A DNA stretch of 64,000 nt from Gammaproteobacteria bacterium. Its GTDB lineage: Bacteria; Pseudomonadota; Gammaproteobacteria; Steroidobacterales; Foliamicaceae. Positions 10,421 to 18,228 of the stretch are shown here, in pieces (the stretch's first letter is position 1; each line of letters begins with the position of its first letter). The translations under genes were made by a program, and so were the position numbers. The stretch spans positions 1 through 64,000 of the forward strand of contig VXSK01000017.1 in NCBI GenBank assembly GCA_009838035.1. Reading direction: 5' to 3'. Below the pieces are notes generated by a model. The model searched no databases. It was not told the origin of the DNA and was given only the letters and a program-made list of their open reading frames with translations.

Positions 10421-11536
10421 ATGCCCCTGACAATCGGCGTTTTGCGCGAGACCGCGCCAGGCGAAAAGCGCGTGGCCGTGGTGCCCAAGGTCTGGGCGCG
10501 AATGCAGGCTGCGGGGCTGCGCGTCGTCATGGAGAAGGGCGCGGGCCTTGCCGCAAGTTTCGCGGACAGCGACTACAAGGACATCGGTCTCGAGTCGTCG
10601 CCCGGCGCCGTGACCAGGGCATGCGATGCCCTGTTCTGCGTCGGGCCACCGGAGATCGAGCGCATCGCGGACCTGAAGAAGGGCGCGATGGTGATGGGCC
10701 TGCTGAATGCCTACACGCCGTCTGAAACGACCGACGCCCTGCGGGACTCCGGGGTAACGGCGTTTTCGATGGAACTGGTGCCGCGGATTGCCCGCGCCCA
10801 ATCCATGGACGTGCTGTCCTCGCAGGCCTCGGTAGCGGGCTACAAGGCGGTCCTGATGGCGGCCGACGAATCGCAGAAGTTCCTGCCCATGCTGACCACC
10901 GCCGCCGGCACGATCAGTCCCGCGCGGGTCCTGGTTCTGGGCGCCGGCGTCGCGGGACTGCAGGCCATCGCCACCGCCCACCGGCTGGGCGCCGTGGTCG
11001 AGGCCTATGACGTGCGCGAGGAAACGCGCGAGCAGGTGGAGTCCCTGGGCGCCCGCTTCGTTGACTCCGGCGTAAGCGCGACCGGCGAAGGCGGCTATGC
11101 GCGTGAACTTACGGACGAGGAAAAGGCCATGCAGCAGGAGGCCCTAGATCGCCACATTGCCGCCTCCGACATACTGATCACCACGGCCGCGGTTCCGGGT
11201 CGGCCCTCGCCGCGCATCGTCAGCGCCGCCGCGGTGGAGCAGATGCGGCCGGGTTCGGTCATCGTGGACCTCGCCGCCGAGGGGGGCGGCAATTGCGAAT
11301 TGAGCCGGCCGGGGGAGACGATCGACCACAATGGCGTGCGCATCATGGCGCCGTTGAAAGTGCCGGCGATGATGGCGCGCCACGCCAGCGCCATGTATTC
11401 CCGCAACCTGTTCAATTTCATCAAACCCGCCATCAACGGCGACGAGTTTTCGCTCGACCTTGACGACCCTGTATTCGCGGGCACGCTGCTGACCCATGAG
11501 GGCGAGATTCGTTACGCGGGAGCGAAGAGGGACTGA
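10421..11536 (+). CDS. pntAa: NAD(P) transhydrogenase alpha subunit, soluble part
   Basis: The 371-residue NAD(H)-binding domain I belongs to proton-translocating transhydrogenase. It begins with the alanine-dehydrogenase/transhydrogenase signature GVLRETAPGEKRVAVVP, followed by a Rossmann segment VLVLGAGVAGLQAIATAHRLG and the conserved RPSPRIVSAAAVEQMRPGSVIVDLAAEGGGN block. The alpha polypeptide is split: its membrane part is the next gene, six bases downstream. This three-polypeptide form is common in alpha- and some gammaproteobacteria. It transfers hydride from NADH to NADP+ using the proton gradient. Confidence 0.95.
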   Translation: MPLTIGVLRETAPGEKRVAVVPKVWARMQAAGLRVVMEKGAGLAASFADSDYKDIGLESSPGAVTRACDALFCVGPPEIERIADLKKGAMVMGLLNAYTPSETTDALRDSGVTAFSMELVPRIARAQSMDVLSSQASVAGYKAVLMAADESQKFLPMLTTAAGTISPARVLVLGAGVAGLQAIATAHRLGAVVEAYDVREETREQVESLGARFVDSGVSATGEGGYARELTDEEKAMQQEALDRHIAASDILITTAAVPGRPSPRIVSAAAVEQMRPGSVIVDLAAEGGGNCELSRPGETIDHNGVRIMAPLKVPAMMARHASAMYSRNLFNFIKPAINGDEFSLDLDDPVFAGTLLTHEGEIRYAGAKRD

Positions 11537-11542
11537 ACCGCA

Positions 11543-11848
11543 ATGATTGACGGCTTCGTAGCGTTGTACATCTTCATGCTGGCGGCCTTCGTCGGCTACG
11601 AGGTCATTTCGCGGGTGCCGGTGATCCTGCACACGCCGCTGATGTCCGGGTCGAACTTCATTCACGGCATCGTCCTGGTCGGCGCGATGGTGGCGCTGGG
11701 GTTCGCGGAAACGTTTCTGGAGAAGGCGATCGGCTTCGCGGGCGTGATGCTGGCCTCCGCCAACGCGGTGGGCGGCTATGTGGTCACCGAGCGGATGCTG
11801 GAGATGTTCAAGCGCAGCAAGGACGGCGATAGGGAAGACGAAGAGTGA
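11543..11848 (+). CDS. pntAb: NAD(P) transhydrogenase alpha subunit, membrane part
   Basis: The 101-residue membrane protein has about three transmembrane segments: FVALYIFMLAAFVGYEVI, the SGSNFIHGIVLVGAMVALG region, and IGFAGVMLASANAVGGYVVT. It ends in a charged tail. It is the separately encoded membrane portion of the alpha subunit and forms part of the proton channel with PntB. Its stop overlaps the GTG start of pntB by four bases (GTGA), which indicates translational coupling. Confidence 0.93.
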   Translation: MIDGFVALYIFMLAAFVGYEVISRVPVILHTPLMSGSNFIHGIVLVGAMVALGFAETFLEKAIGFAGVMLASANAVGGYVVTERMLEMFKRSKDGDREDEE

Positions 11849-13227
11849 GTCTGAACACTCTCATTGCCGCCAGCTACTTCCTGGCCGCTGTCCTGTTCAT
11901 TCTTGGGCTGAAGGCGATGAGTTCGCCGGCCGGTGCAAGGCAGGGCATCGTCTGGGCCGGCGTGGGCATGGTGCTGGCCACGGTCGTGACGTTCTTCTGG
12001 CCGGGAATGAAGCCCGAGAATCTGCTGCTGATTGGGACGGCGATTGTCATTGGCGGTGCATGGGCCTGGATCAGCGGCCGCAGGGTGGCGATGACCGGCA
12101 TGCCGCAGATGATCGCGCTCTACAACGGCATGGGCGGCGGCGCGGCGGCGGCGATCGCCTGGGTGGAGCTGCTTCGCGGCGGACATGGCGGCGAGGAGTT
12201 CGGCTGGACGGTGATCGCTCTGGCGGTCACCGGTGCGCTGATCGGCGCCGTTTCATTCTCCGGCAGCCTGCTGGCCTTCGCCAAGCTGCAAGGCTGGCTG
12301 AAACGCTCGCTGCGTTTCGCCGGACAGAACCTGCTCAACGTCGTGATCCTTCTGGCGGCGGTGGCTGCGGGAGTGCTCGTGATCCTGGGCGTAAGCGGGC
12401 CGTGGCTCACGGTGTTCATTGCCCTGGCGCTGTTGCTGGGGGTAACCCTCACCATGCCGATCGGCGGCGCCGACATGCCGGTGGTGATTTCGCTGTACAA
12501 CGCGCTGACCGGTCTGGCGGTCGGCCTGGAAGGCCTGGTGCTGGATAACGCGGCCATGATCATTGCCGGCACCGTGGTCGGCGCGGCGGGCACGCTGCTG
12601 ACCCAGTTGATGGCCAAGGCGATGAACCGGTCGCTGGGCAACGTGATGTTCAGCGCGTTCGGAGAGACCGCCGCCGAAGGCGACGAGATCGAGGGAACGA
12701 TGAAGCCGGTGGAGGCCATAGACGCGGCGGTCATGCTCGGTTTCGCCCGCCAGGTCATCATCATCCCGGGTTACGGCATGGCCGTGGCGCAGGCCCAGCA
12801 CAAGGTGTGGGAACTGGCCGAGGCGCTGATGAAGCGGGGCGTGCGGGTCAAGTTCGCGATCCACCCGGTGGCCGGCCGCATGCCGGGGCACATGAACGTG
12901 CTGCTGGCGGAAGCGGGCGTGCCCTACGACCTCATATTCGACGAGGCGGAAATCAACCCGGAATTTCCCAAGACCGACGTGGCGCTGGTGATCGGCGCCA
13001 ACGATGTTGTCAACACGGCCGCCCGGACCGACACCGCCAGCCCCATCTACGGCATGCCGATACTGGACGCCGACAAGGCCAGCAACGCCATTGTGATCAA
13101 GCGCGGCAAGGGGACCGGCTTTTCCGGCATCGAGAACGCGCTGTTCTACGAGGACCGCACCCGTATGCTCTACGGCGACGGCCAGGCCATGTGCGCCGAA
13201 CTGATCCGGGCGGTGCACGAAATCTAG
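11845..13227 (+). CDS. pntB: NAD(P) transhydrogenase beta subunit
   Basis: The 460-residue subunit has an N-terminal bundle of about eight or nine membrane helices, including GADMPVVISLYNALTGLAVGLEG-like sequence, and a C-terminal NADP(H)-binding domain III with IIPGYGMAVAQAQHKVWELA and the nucleotide loop VIGANDVVNTAARTD. Late KRGKGTGFSGIENALFYED is also typical. The start is GTG, overlapping pntAb. The three pnt genes form one operon producing NADPH from NADH. Confidence 0.96.
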   Translation: MSLNTLIAASYFLAAVLFILGLKAMSSPAGARQGIVWAGVGMVLATVVTFFWPGMKPENLLLIGTAIVIGGAWAWISGRRVAMTGMPQMIALYNGMGGGAAAAIAWVELLRGGHGGEEFGWTVIALAVTGALIGAVSFSGSLLAFAKLQGWLKRSLRFAGQNLLNVVILLAAVAAGVLVILGVSGPWLTVFIALALLLGVTLTMPIGGADMPVVISLYNALTGLAVGLEGLVLDNAAMIIAGTVVGAAGTLLTQLMAKAMNRSLGNVMFSAFGETAAEGDEIEGTMKPVEAIDAAVMLGFARQVIIIPGYGMAVAQAQHKVWELAEALMKRGVRVKFAIHPVAGRMPGHMNVLLAEAGVPYDLIFDEAEINPEFPKTDVALVIGANDVVNTAARTDTASPIYGMPILDADKASNAIVIKRGKGTGFSGIENALFYEDRTRMLYGDGQAMCAELIRAVHEI

Positions 13228-13255
13228 CCGCCCGATCCTCAATGGGAGGACCACC

Positions 13256-13735
13256 GTGAACGACACGCCGCAAGTCAGCCGCCTGGTGCGCACCGCACTC
13301 TTTGTTTCCGACCTCGACCGGTCGTCGCGTTTCTACAGGCAGGGCCTGGGCTATCACGAGGTCTACAGCGGCGGGGAACTGACCCACAAGGTCGCGCACG
13401 CCCTGCTCGGCGTGCCGGAGGACTCGGCAATTCGCTACGAGATCGTCAAGGCGGAAGGTCCGAACTTCGGGATGATCGGCATGTTCGAGGTCAAGCCGTC
13501 GCCGCCGAGGGTCAGCCGCGCCAGCGGGGGCGTGAATATCGGAGAAGGCTGTCTGGTTCTCCTGACCACGGACATTCGCGCGGTCCGCGACCGCCTGGTG
13601 GACATGGGCGCGGAGATCGTATGCGAGCCGCAGCGTCTGGTCGTGCGGGGCACCGGTCCCGGGAGCCTGGAAATGACCTGCCGAGACCCCGACGGCATGC
13701 TGATCAACCTCATCGAGCGCCCGTCCGACTTCTAG
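13256..13735 (+). CDS. VOC (glyoxalase/dioxygenase fold) protein, paralogue 1
   Basis: The 159-residue protein has the paired beta-alpha-beta-beta-beta units of the vicinal oxygen chelate fold: LVRTALFVSDLDRSSRFYRQ at the start of the first, and the second ending in LEMTCRDPDGMLINLIERP. GTG start with GGGAGGA five bases upstream. It is followed by a close paralogue at 13937 with the same first residues (MNDTPQVSR), a tandem duplication now separated by repeat elements. A third, more distant relative is at 46257. No substrate can be deduced. Confidence 0.85.
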   Translation: MNDTPQVSRLVRTALFVSDLDRSSRFYRQGLGYHEVYSGGELTHKVAHALLGVPEDSAIRYEIVKAEGPNFGMIGMFEVKPSPPRVSRASGGVNIGEGCLVLLTTDIRAVRDRLVDMGAEIVCEPQRLVVRGTGPGSLEMTCRDPDGMLINLIERPSDF

Positions 13736-13740
13736 CCAGA

Positions 13741-13765
13741 GAGCGAAGGCGTCCCGCCTTTCGCT
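13741..13765 (+). repeat. Short hairpin repeat, family 2, copy 3
   Basis: AGCGAAGGCG pairs with CGCCTTTCGCT around a TCC loop, with one bulged T. It is the most divergent of the four family 2 copies but keeps the loop and the compensated stem. It abuts and shares its last bases with the long-arm element starting at 13762. Confidence 0.55.
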
Positions 13766-13873
13766 GGGTGTCTTGCCCGGTCCTTCCGGGAGTGTTGGAG
13801 GCAGGGATGCCGGAACCAAGCTCCATGGATGGATTCATGCGTCTCCCGGAAGGACCGGGCAAGACACCCAGCG
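13762..13873 (-). repeat. Long-arm palindromic element, copy B
   Basis: This is the most perfect copy. The arms 13762-13792 and 13843-13873 are exactly complementary over 31 bp. The 50 nt core between them, read on the minus strand, begins ACGCATGAATCCATCCATGG and contains an inner hairpin GGC-ATCCCT-GCC flanked by TTGG and CCAA. It sits between the two duplicated VOC genes, 26 bases after the first stop. Confidence 0.88.
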
Positions 13874-13936
13874 CGCCAGCAGCCGCTCGCTGTTTCGCGT
13901 TAATCTGGCGCCCTTGTTCTATGAGGGAGGTCCAAC

Positions 13937-14431
13937 GTGAACGACACGCCACAAGTCAGCCGCATCGTGCGCACCGCCATCTTCGTATCCGACCTGGAAA
14001 AATCCGTTCGCTTCTACAGGGAAGCCCTCGGCTACCGCGAGGTCTACGCCAACGGAGTGCTTGAGCACAAGGTGGGGCATGCGCTGATCGGGGTCCCGGA
14101 AGACAGCGTGATCCGCTACGAGATCGTGAAGGCCGACGAACTCAACTTCGGAATGGTGGGCCTGTTCGAGGCGAAGCCCTCACCCCCCTCGTTCCGACGC
14201 GAGAACCGGGGAGCCAATCTGGGCGAAGGCTGCATGGTGTTCTTCGCAACGGACATTCACGCGGTGCGCGACCGCATCGTGGAACTGGGCGGCGAGGTCG
14301 TTTGCGAACCGCAACTGCTCGCGGTGCACACGCTGCGCCAGCTGGAAATGACCTGCCGCGATCCCGACGGCATGATGATCAACATCATCGAGCGTCCGAC
14401 CGAAAACTGGAACGCGGACGTCGTGCAATAG
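13937..14431 (+). CDS. VOC (glyoxalase/dioxygenase fold) protein, paralogue 2
   Basis: The 164-residue protein is clearly homologous along its whole length to the one at 13256: it shares MNDTPQVSRIVRTA, the HALIGVPEDSVIRYEIVKADE block and the CRDPDGMMINIIERP end. It starts with GTG and has GGGAGG six bases upstream. The conserved open frame in both copies argues that both are functional. As with its partner, the family includes glyoxalases and ring-cleavage dioxygenases but the reaction is not identifiable. Confidence 0.85.
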   Translation: MNDTPQVSRIVRTAIFVSDLEKSVRFYREALGYREVYANGVLEHKVGHALIGVPEDSVIRYEIVKADELNFGMVGLFEAKPSPPSFRRENRGANLGEGCMVFFATDIHAVRDRIVELGGEVVCEPQLLAVHTLRQLEMTCRDPDGMMINIIERPTENWNADVVQ

Positions 14432-14491
14432 GACGGAACGCGCCACCTTTTTGAACTGCACCAGCCGCACAGTCCGGGCTATGCTCGGGTC

Positions 14492-16693
14492 ATGTCGTCC
14501 GGATCTCTCCTGAGGGTGGCGGTGGGGCCGCGTTTCGCGGCCCCCTTGCTGGACTATCTCGCGCCCGCCGAGGGTCCCGTCCCCCCTGTGGGGGCGCGTG
14601 TTTCGGCGCCGCTGGGCAAGGGGAGGCGCACCGGCTTTGTGCTCGAGCACCTCGACGCGTCGGACGTGCCGGCCGAACGACTGCGGCCGGTGCTGGACGT
14701 GCTGGATGCCGAGCCGCTCTGGGACCCGGTCACCCTGGACGTGTTGTGCTGGGCTGCGAACTACTACTGCCATCCTCTCGGCCAGGTTCTTGCCTACGCG
14801 CTGCCGAAACAGTTGCGCGGCGGCGGCAGGCTGCCATTTCCCCCGCTGCGCTGGCGGGTCTGCGAGAACGTCTCGGGCGAAGTGCCGAAACTGCTGTCGC
14901 GCGCGCCCAAGCAGCTTGAGCTACTCGAAGCATTGCTGGCGGCGGGGCGCAACGGCGTGGCGGAAGAAGCGCTTGTTTCGCTTACGTCGGGCTGGCGGAG
15001 GATTATTCGGATACTTGAGGAAAAGGAACTCGCCGAGTCTTTCGAGCCCGGGACTCCCGATCATGCGGACATGCTGCGCGAGGAACCGCTTGCGTTGAGC
15101 CCCGAGCAGTCCGCCGCGGTGAGCGCCATGCCGATGAGCCAGGGCTATGCCTGTCATCTCCTCGATGGCGTTACGGCCAGCGGCAAGACCGAGGTTTATC
15201 TCCACCTCGTGGAACAGGTGCTGGCCTCGGGCCGGCAATGCCTGCTGCTGGCCCCTGAAATCGGTCTGACTCCGCAGCTTGCCGATCGGTTGAAGGCCCG
15301 GTTCCGCGTGCCGGCGGCCGTGCTGCATTCGGGCCTGAATGACGGCGAGCGTCTGAACGCCTGGGCGGACGCCCGCGCCGGGCGGGCGCGGCTGGTGGTC
15401 GGCACCCGCTCCGCCGTGTTCGTGCCTTGTCGCGAACTCGGCCTGATCGTGGTCGACGAAGAGCACGATCCGTCCTACAAGCAGCAGGACGGCTTCCGCT
15501 ACCAGGCGCGCGACCTGGCGGTCATGCGCGCGTCCAGGGCCCGGATTCCGGTCGTGCTGGGCTCCGCCACGCCGGCTCTGGAGTCCCTGCTGAACGTGCA
15601 AAGAGGGCGCTATACGCACCCGCGGCTGACGAAGAAGGTCACCGGGTCGCGGCCTCCGCTGGCCCGGCTGGTGGACCTCAACCGGCACCCGCCGGAGCAT
15701 GGACTGAGCGCACCGCTTCTCCAGGCCATGTCCGAACAGCTCGATTCGGGTGCGCAAGTGCTGTTGTACCTCAACCGCCGCGGCTTCGCGCCGGTGCTGA
15801 TGTGTCCGGATTGCCGTCGGACGGAAGAATGCAGCCATTGCGACGCCCGCCTGGTGTTCTATCGCAGGCGCGACCTGCTGCTCTGTCATCACTGCGGCGC
15901 CAGGCGCCGCCCGCCGCCCGTCTGCGAAAACTGCGGCTCGCCGCTTCAGACCATCGGTCGCGGAACGGAGCGGCTGGAGGAAGAACTACAGGCGCGCTTC
16001 GAGGACTACCCGGTGGCCCGTATGGACCGCGACAACGTGCGCGGCCGGCGCAGGCTGGAGAGCATCCTGGGCGGCATTCGCGAACGGCATTACCGGATCC
16101 TGCTCGGCACCCAGATGCTCACCAAGGGCCATGACTTCCCGAGCCTGGGGCTGGTGGGGGTGATCGACGCCGACCAGGGCATGTTTTCCCAGGAATTCCG
16201 CGGGCCCGAACGGCTGGCGCAGACGCTGGTGCAGGTTGCCGGCAGGGCGGGACGGCGCGAGCAGCCCGGCCTGCTGGTATTGCAGACACGCTTTCCCGAG
16301 CACCCCCTGCTTCGCCAGCTGCTGAAGGAGGGTTACGGCGGCTTTGCCGCCTCGGCGCTGGACCTGCGCCGGCTCAGCGGCTGGCCGCCGTTCGCGCACC
16401 TTGCGGTGCTGCGGGCCAACGCGCCCGAAGCGGCAAGCGTTCGCGAGTTCCTCGATCGAGCCAAAGCGGCCGTACCGGAAAACGCCGCCGGGTCCGCGGT
16501 GGAGGTGCTGGGTCCGGCCCCCGCCCTGATGGAGCGCCGGCGCGACCGCAACCACGCGCACCTGCTGGCGCGCTCGCCCGACCGCGCACGCCTTCAGGCT
16601 TTCCTGGGACGCTGGATACCGGCTGTTCGCGAACTCAAGCGTCCGCGCCGCGTCAGCTGGTCCGTCGACGTGGACCCCGCGGAAATCGGCTAG
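14492..16693 (+). CDS. priA: Primosomal protein N' (replication restart helicase PriA)
   Basis: The 733-residue protein carries out replication fork restart. The first ~200 residues form the DNA-binding region (PLLDYLAPAEGPVPPVGARV). The helicase core shows Walker A GVTASGKTEVY, Walker B VVDEEHDPSYKQ and GSATPALES. Zinc-binding cysteines follow in CPDCRRTEECSHCDARL and CHHCGARRRPPPVCENCGS. Motif V/VI is present as GTQMLTKGHDFP and QVAGRAGR. Length fits PriA (about 730). It converges on the cytochrome c gene with a 4-base overlap of stops. Confidence 0.96.
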   Translation: MSSGSLLRVAVGPRFAAPLLDYLAPAEGPVPPVGARVSAPLGKGRRTGFVLEHLDASDVPAERLRPVLDVLDAEPLWDPVTLDVLCWAANYYCHPLGQVLAYALPKQLRGGGRLPFPPLRWRVCENVSGEVPKLLSRAPKQLELLEALLAAGRNGVAEEALVSLTSGWRRIIRILEEKELAESFEPGTPDHADMLREEPLALSPEQSAAVSAMPMSQGYACHLLDGVTASGKTEVYLHLVEQVLASGRQCLLLAPEIGLTPQLADRLKARFRVPAAVLHSGLNDGERLNAWADARAGRARLVVGTRSAVFVPCRELGLIVVDEEHDPSYKQQDGFRYQARDLAVMRASRARIPVVLGSATPALESLLNVQRGRYTHPRLTKKVTGSRPPLARLVDLNRHPPEHGLSAPLLQAMSEQLDSGAQVLLYLNRRGFAPVLMCPDCRRTEECSHCDARLVFYRRRDLLLCHHCGARRRPPPVCENCGSPLQTIGRGTERLEEELQARFEDYPVARMDRDNVRGRRRLESILGGIRERHYRILLGTQMLTKGHDFPSLGLVGVIDADQGMFSQEFRGPERLAQTLVQVAGRAGRREQPGLLVLQTRFPEHPLLRQLLKEGYGGFAASALDLRRLSGWPPFAHLAVLRANAPEAASVREFLDRAKAAVPENAAGSAVEVLGPAPALMERRRDRNHAHLLARSPDRARLQAFLGRWIPAVRELKRPRRVSWSVDVDPAEIG

Positions 16694-17205
16694 CGCGTTT
16701 CCTGCTCGAGGTAGTCGATCAATGCCGCGCGATCGGCGCCTCTCTCAATTCCTATGAAGACCATGGCGGTACCCGGAACGAGTTCGTAAGGGTCCGCCAG
16801 GAAACGGCTGAGGTTCTGCCGCGACCAGACGATTCCCGAATCCTTCAGGGAGTCCGTGTAGTTGTAGTCCGGCTTGTGGGCGGCCGGAGCCCCGATCACG
16901 CGATGAAGGTTGGGACCGACCTTGTGCGCCTCGCCCTCCTTCAGGGAATGACAGGCCGTGCATTGCAGAAACAGGATGCGCCCGCGCCGCATCGCCGCTG
17001 GATCCGACTGGGCTTGCGGCTGTTCCGAAGCGGCCTTGGGCGCCTCGGCGGACTCGCCCGCGACCGAATCGGAAGCCTGCCCCAGCGGCCCTGCGGCCGG
17101 GCCGGGCGCATCGGCGCCGGCGGTCAGCGCAAAGATCAGTCCGGCAATCAACACCGTCCTGGCGGTTTGGCCGAACACAGTCGGATAACGGTTCTTCTCA
17201 GGCAT
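16690..17205 (-). CDS. Membrane-anchored or exported class I cytochrome c
   Basis: The 171-residue protein has an N-terminal hydrophobic signal or anchor (residues about 15-32), an Ala/Pro/Glu-rich linker, and a mono-haem c domain: C82-T-A-C85-H86 binds haem and M148 in PGTAMVFIG is the probable distal ligand. The sequence GPNLHRVIGAPA is typical of cytochrome c of the c2/c550 type. It is the last gene of an operon with a CpcT-like protein (one base upstream) and a Tat-exported amine oxidase, so it may take electrons from that oxidase. Confidence 0.9.
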   Translation of the reverse strand: MPEKNRYPTVFGQTARTVLIAGLIFALTAGADAPGPAAGPLGQASDSVAGESAEAPKAASEQPQAQSDPAAMRRGRILFLQCTACHSLKEGEAHKVGPNLHRVIGAPAAHKPDYNYTDSLKDSGIVWSRQNLSRFLADPYELVPGTAMVFIGIERGADRAALIDYLEQETR

Positions 17206-17206
17206 G

Positions 17207-18220
17207 TCAGCGCTCCCCGCCGGCTATCGCCAGCGCTTCCAGCGACTCGCGGAATTCGTAGCCGTCCCGGTAGCAGTACGCCAGCAGCTCTCCGGTATTC
17301 ACGGCCAGCGAGCGCGAATCCGGGTCGTTGACGGTAAACACGACCGAAGCGAGTTCTCCCTTGCGGCGGATCGAGAAATAGATGAAATCCGGCCGGGTCG
17401 AGTAATACGGGTATTCCTTGTCGCGCATCAGGAGCGTGAACTCCTGGCCATCGCGTTCCCGCGTTACGTCGGCCGATCCACCCTGGCTGTGCAGCGGGAT
17501 GTCCGTGATTTCCTGGGGCTCGGGGCTGCGCGGGTCGAATGTGATGCCGCAGGTAAAGCGTTTCACGCGGCGCAACTCGAAGGGTTGGTCCGCCGGCATC
17601 CCGATGTGGAGGCTGTCGTCGGCGACCAGGAAGGTGGAATCCACCCGCCAGTACTTGGCCTCGGAAAGATAGAGATCGTGGACCGAATAGCGGCGCAACT
17701 CGCCCTCGCCGAACACGCAGGCTTTCGGCCGCATGCCGCCTTCGAACTGCCCGGCCACGCGCTTCCAGTAGACGTCGCACTCGTCCAGGAAGAATGCGTC
17801 CTCCGCCTTGAGATCGTCGAAGACGCCGGGTTTGTGCTGGGCACCGAGAAAGCGCTCCGGCTCATTGAAGAAGCCCTGCCGCATGCGGATCCCGCCCTCC
17901 TCCGGGGCCGAAGAAAAGATCACCAGGCGCTGGCGGTAGACTCTCTCGGGGTCGTCGTGGGTGTACTCCTCCACGTAAAACACGTGCTCGCCGAAGTCCG
18001 GCGCGTCGATGCGCTTGTGCGTCGCGTGCACGCGCACATGCCGCTGGTCCTCGGGCGTGTTCGAACGCGGGTCGGCCTGAAACCAGCGCTGCTCCTCGTT
18101 GTCGAACTCGCCTTCGAACCAGTCGGTCAGTACGATCAGGTCCCGGGCGAACGGATCATTCTCGGGCGCCGCGGCCGCGGCCAACGGGGCGCACAAGAGC
18201 GCAAGAAGCAGAACTCTCAT
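17207..18220 (-). CDS. CpcT/CpeT family protein with signal peptide
   Basis: The 337-residue protein opens with a cleavable signal (MRVLLLALLCAPLAAAA). The mature sequence has CpcT/CpeT features: LTDWFEGEFDNEEQ, YVEEYTHDDPERVYRQRLVIF, and ECDVYWKRVAGQFEGGMRPKAC. In cyanobacteria this family attaches bilins to phycobiliprotein cysteines, but non-phototrophic members exist with unknown function. It sits between the amine oxidase (8 bases) and the cytochrome c (1 base), so a periplasmic redox or cofactor-binding role is plausible. That role is inference. Confidence 0.7.
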   Translation of the reverse strand: MRVLLLALLCAPLAAAAAPENDPFARDLIVLTDWFEGEFDNEEQRWFQADPRSNTPEDQRHVRVHATHKRIDAPDFGEHVFYVEEYTHDDPERVYRQRLVIFSSAPEEGGIRMRQGFFNEPERFLGAQHKPGVFDDLKAEDAFFLDECDVYWKRVAGQFEGGMRPKACVFGEGELRRYSVHDLYLSEAKYWRVDSTFLVADDSLHIGMPADQPFELRRVKRFTCGITFDPRSPEPQEITDIPLHSQGGSADVTRERDGQEFTLLMRDKEYPYYSTRPDFIYFSIRRKGELASVVFTVNDPDSRSLAVNTGELLAYCYRDGYEFRESLEALAIAGGER

Positions 18221-18228
18221 GGCGGGAC

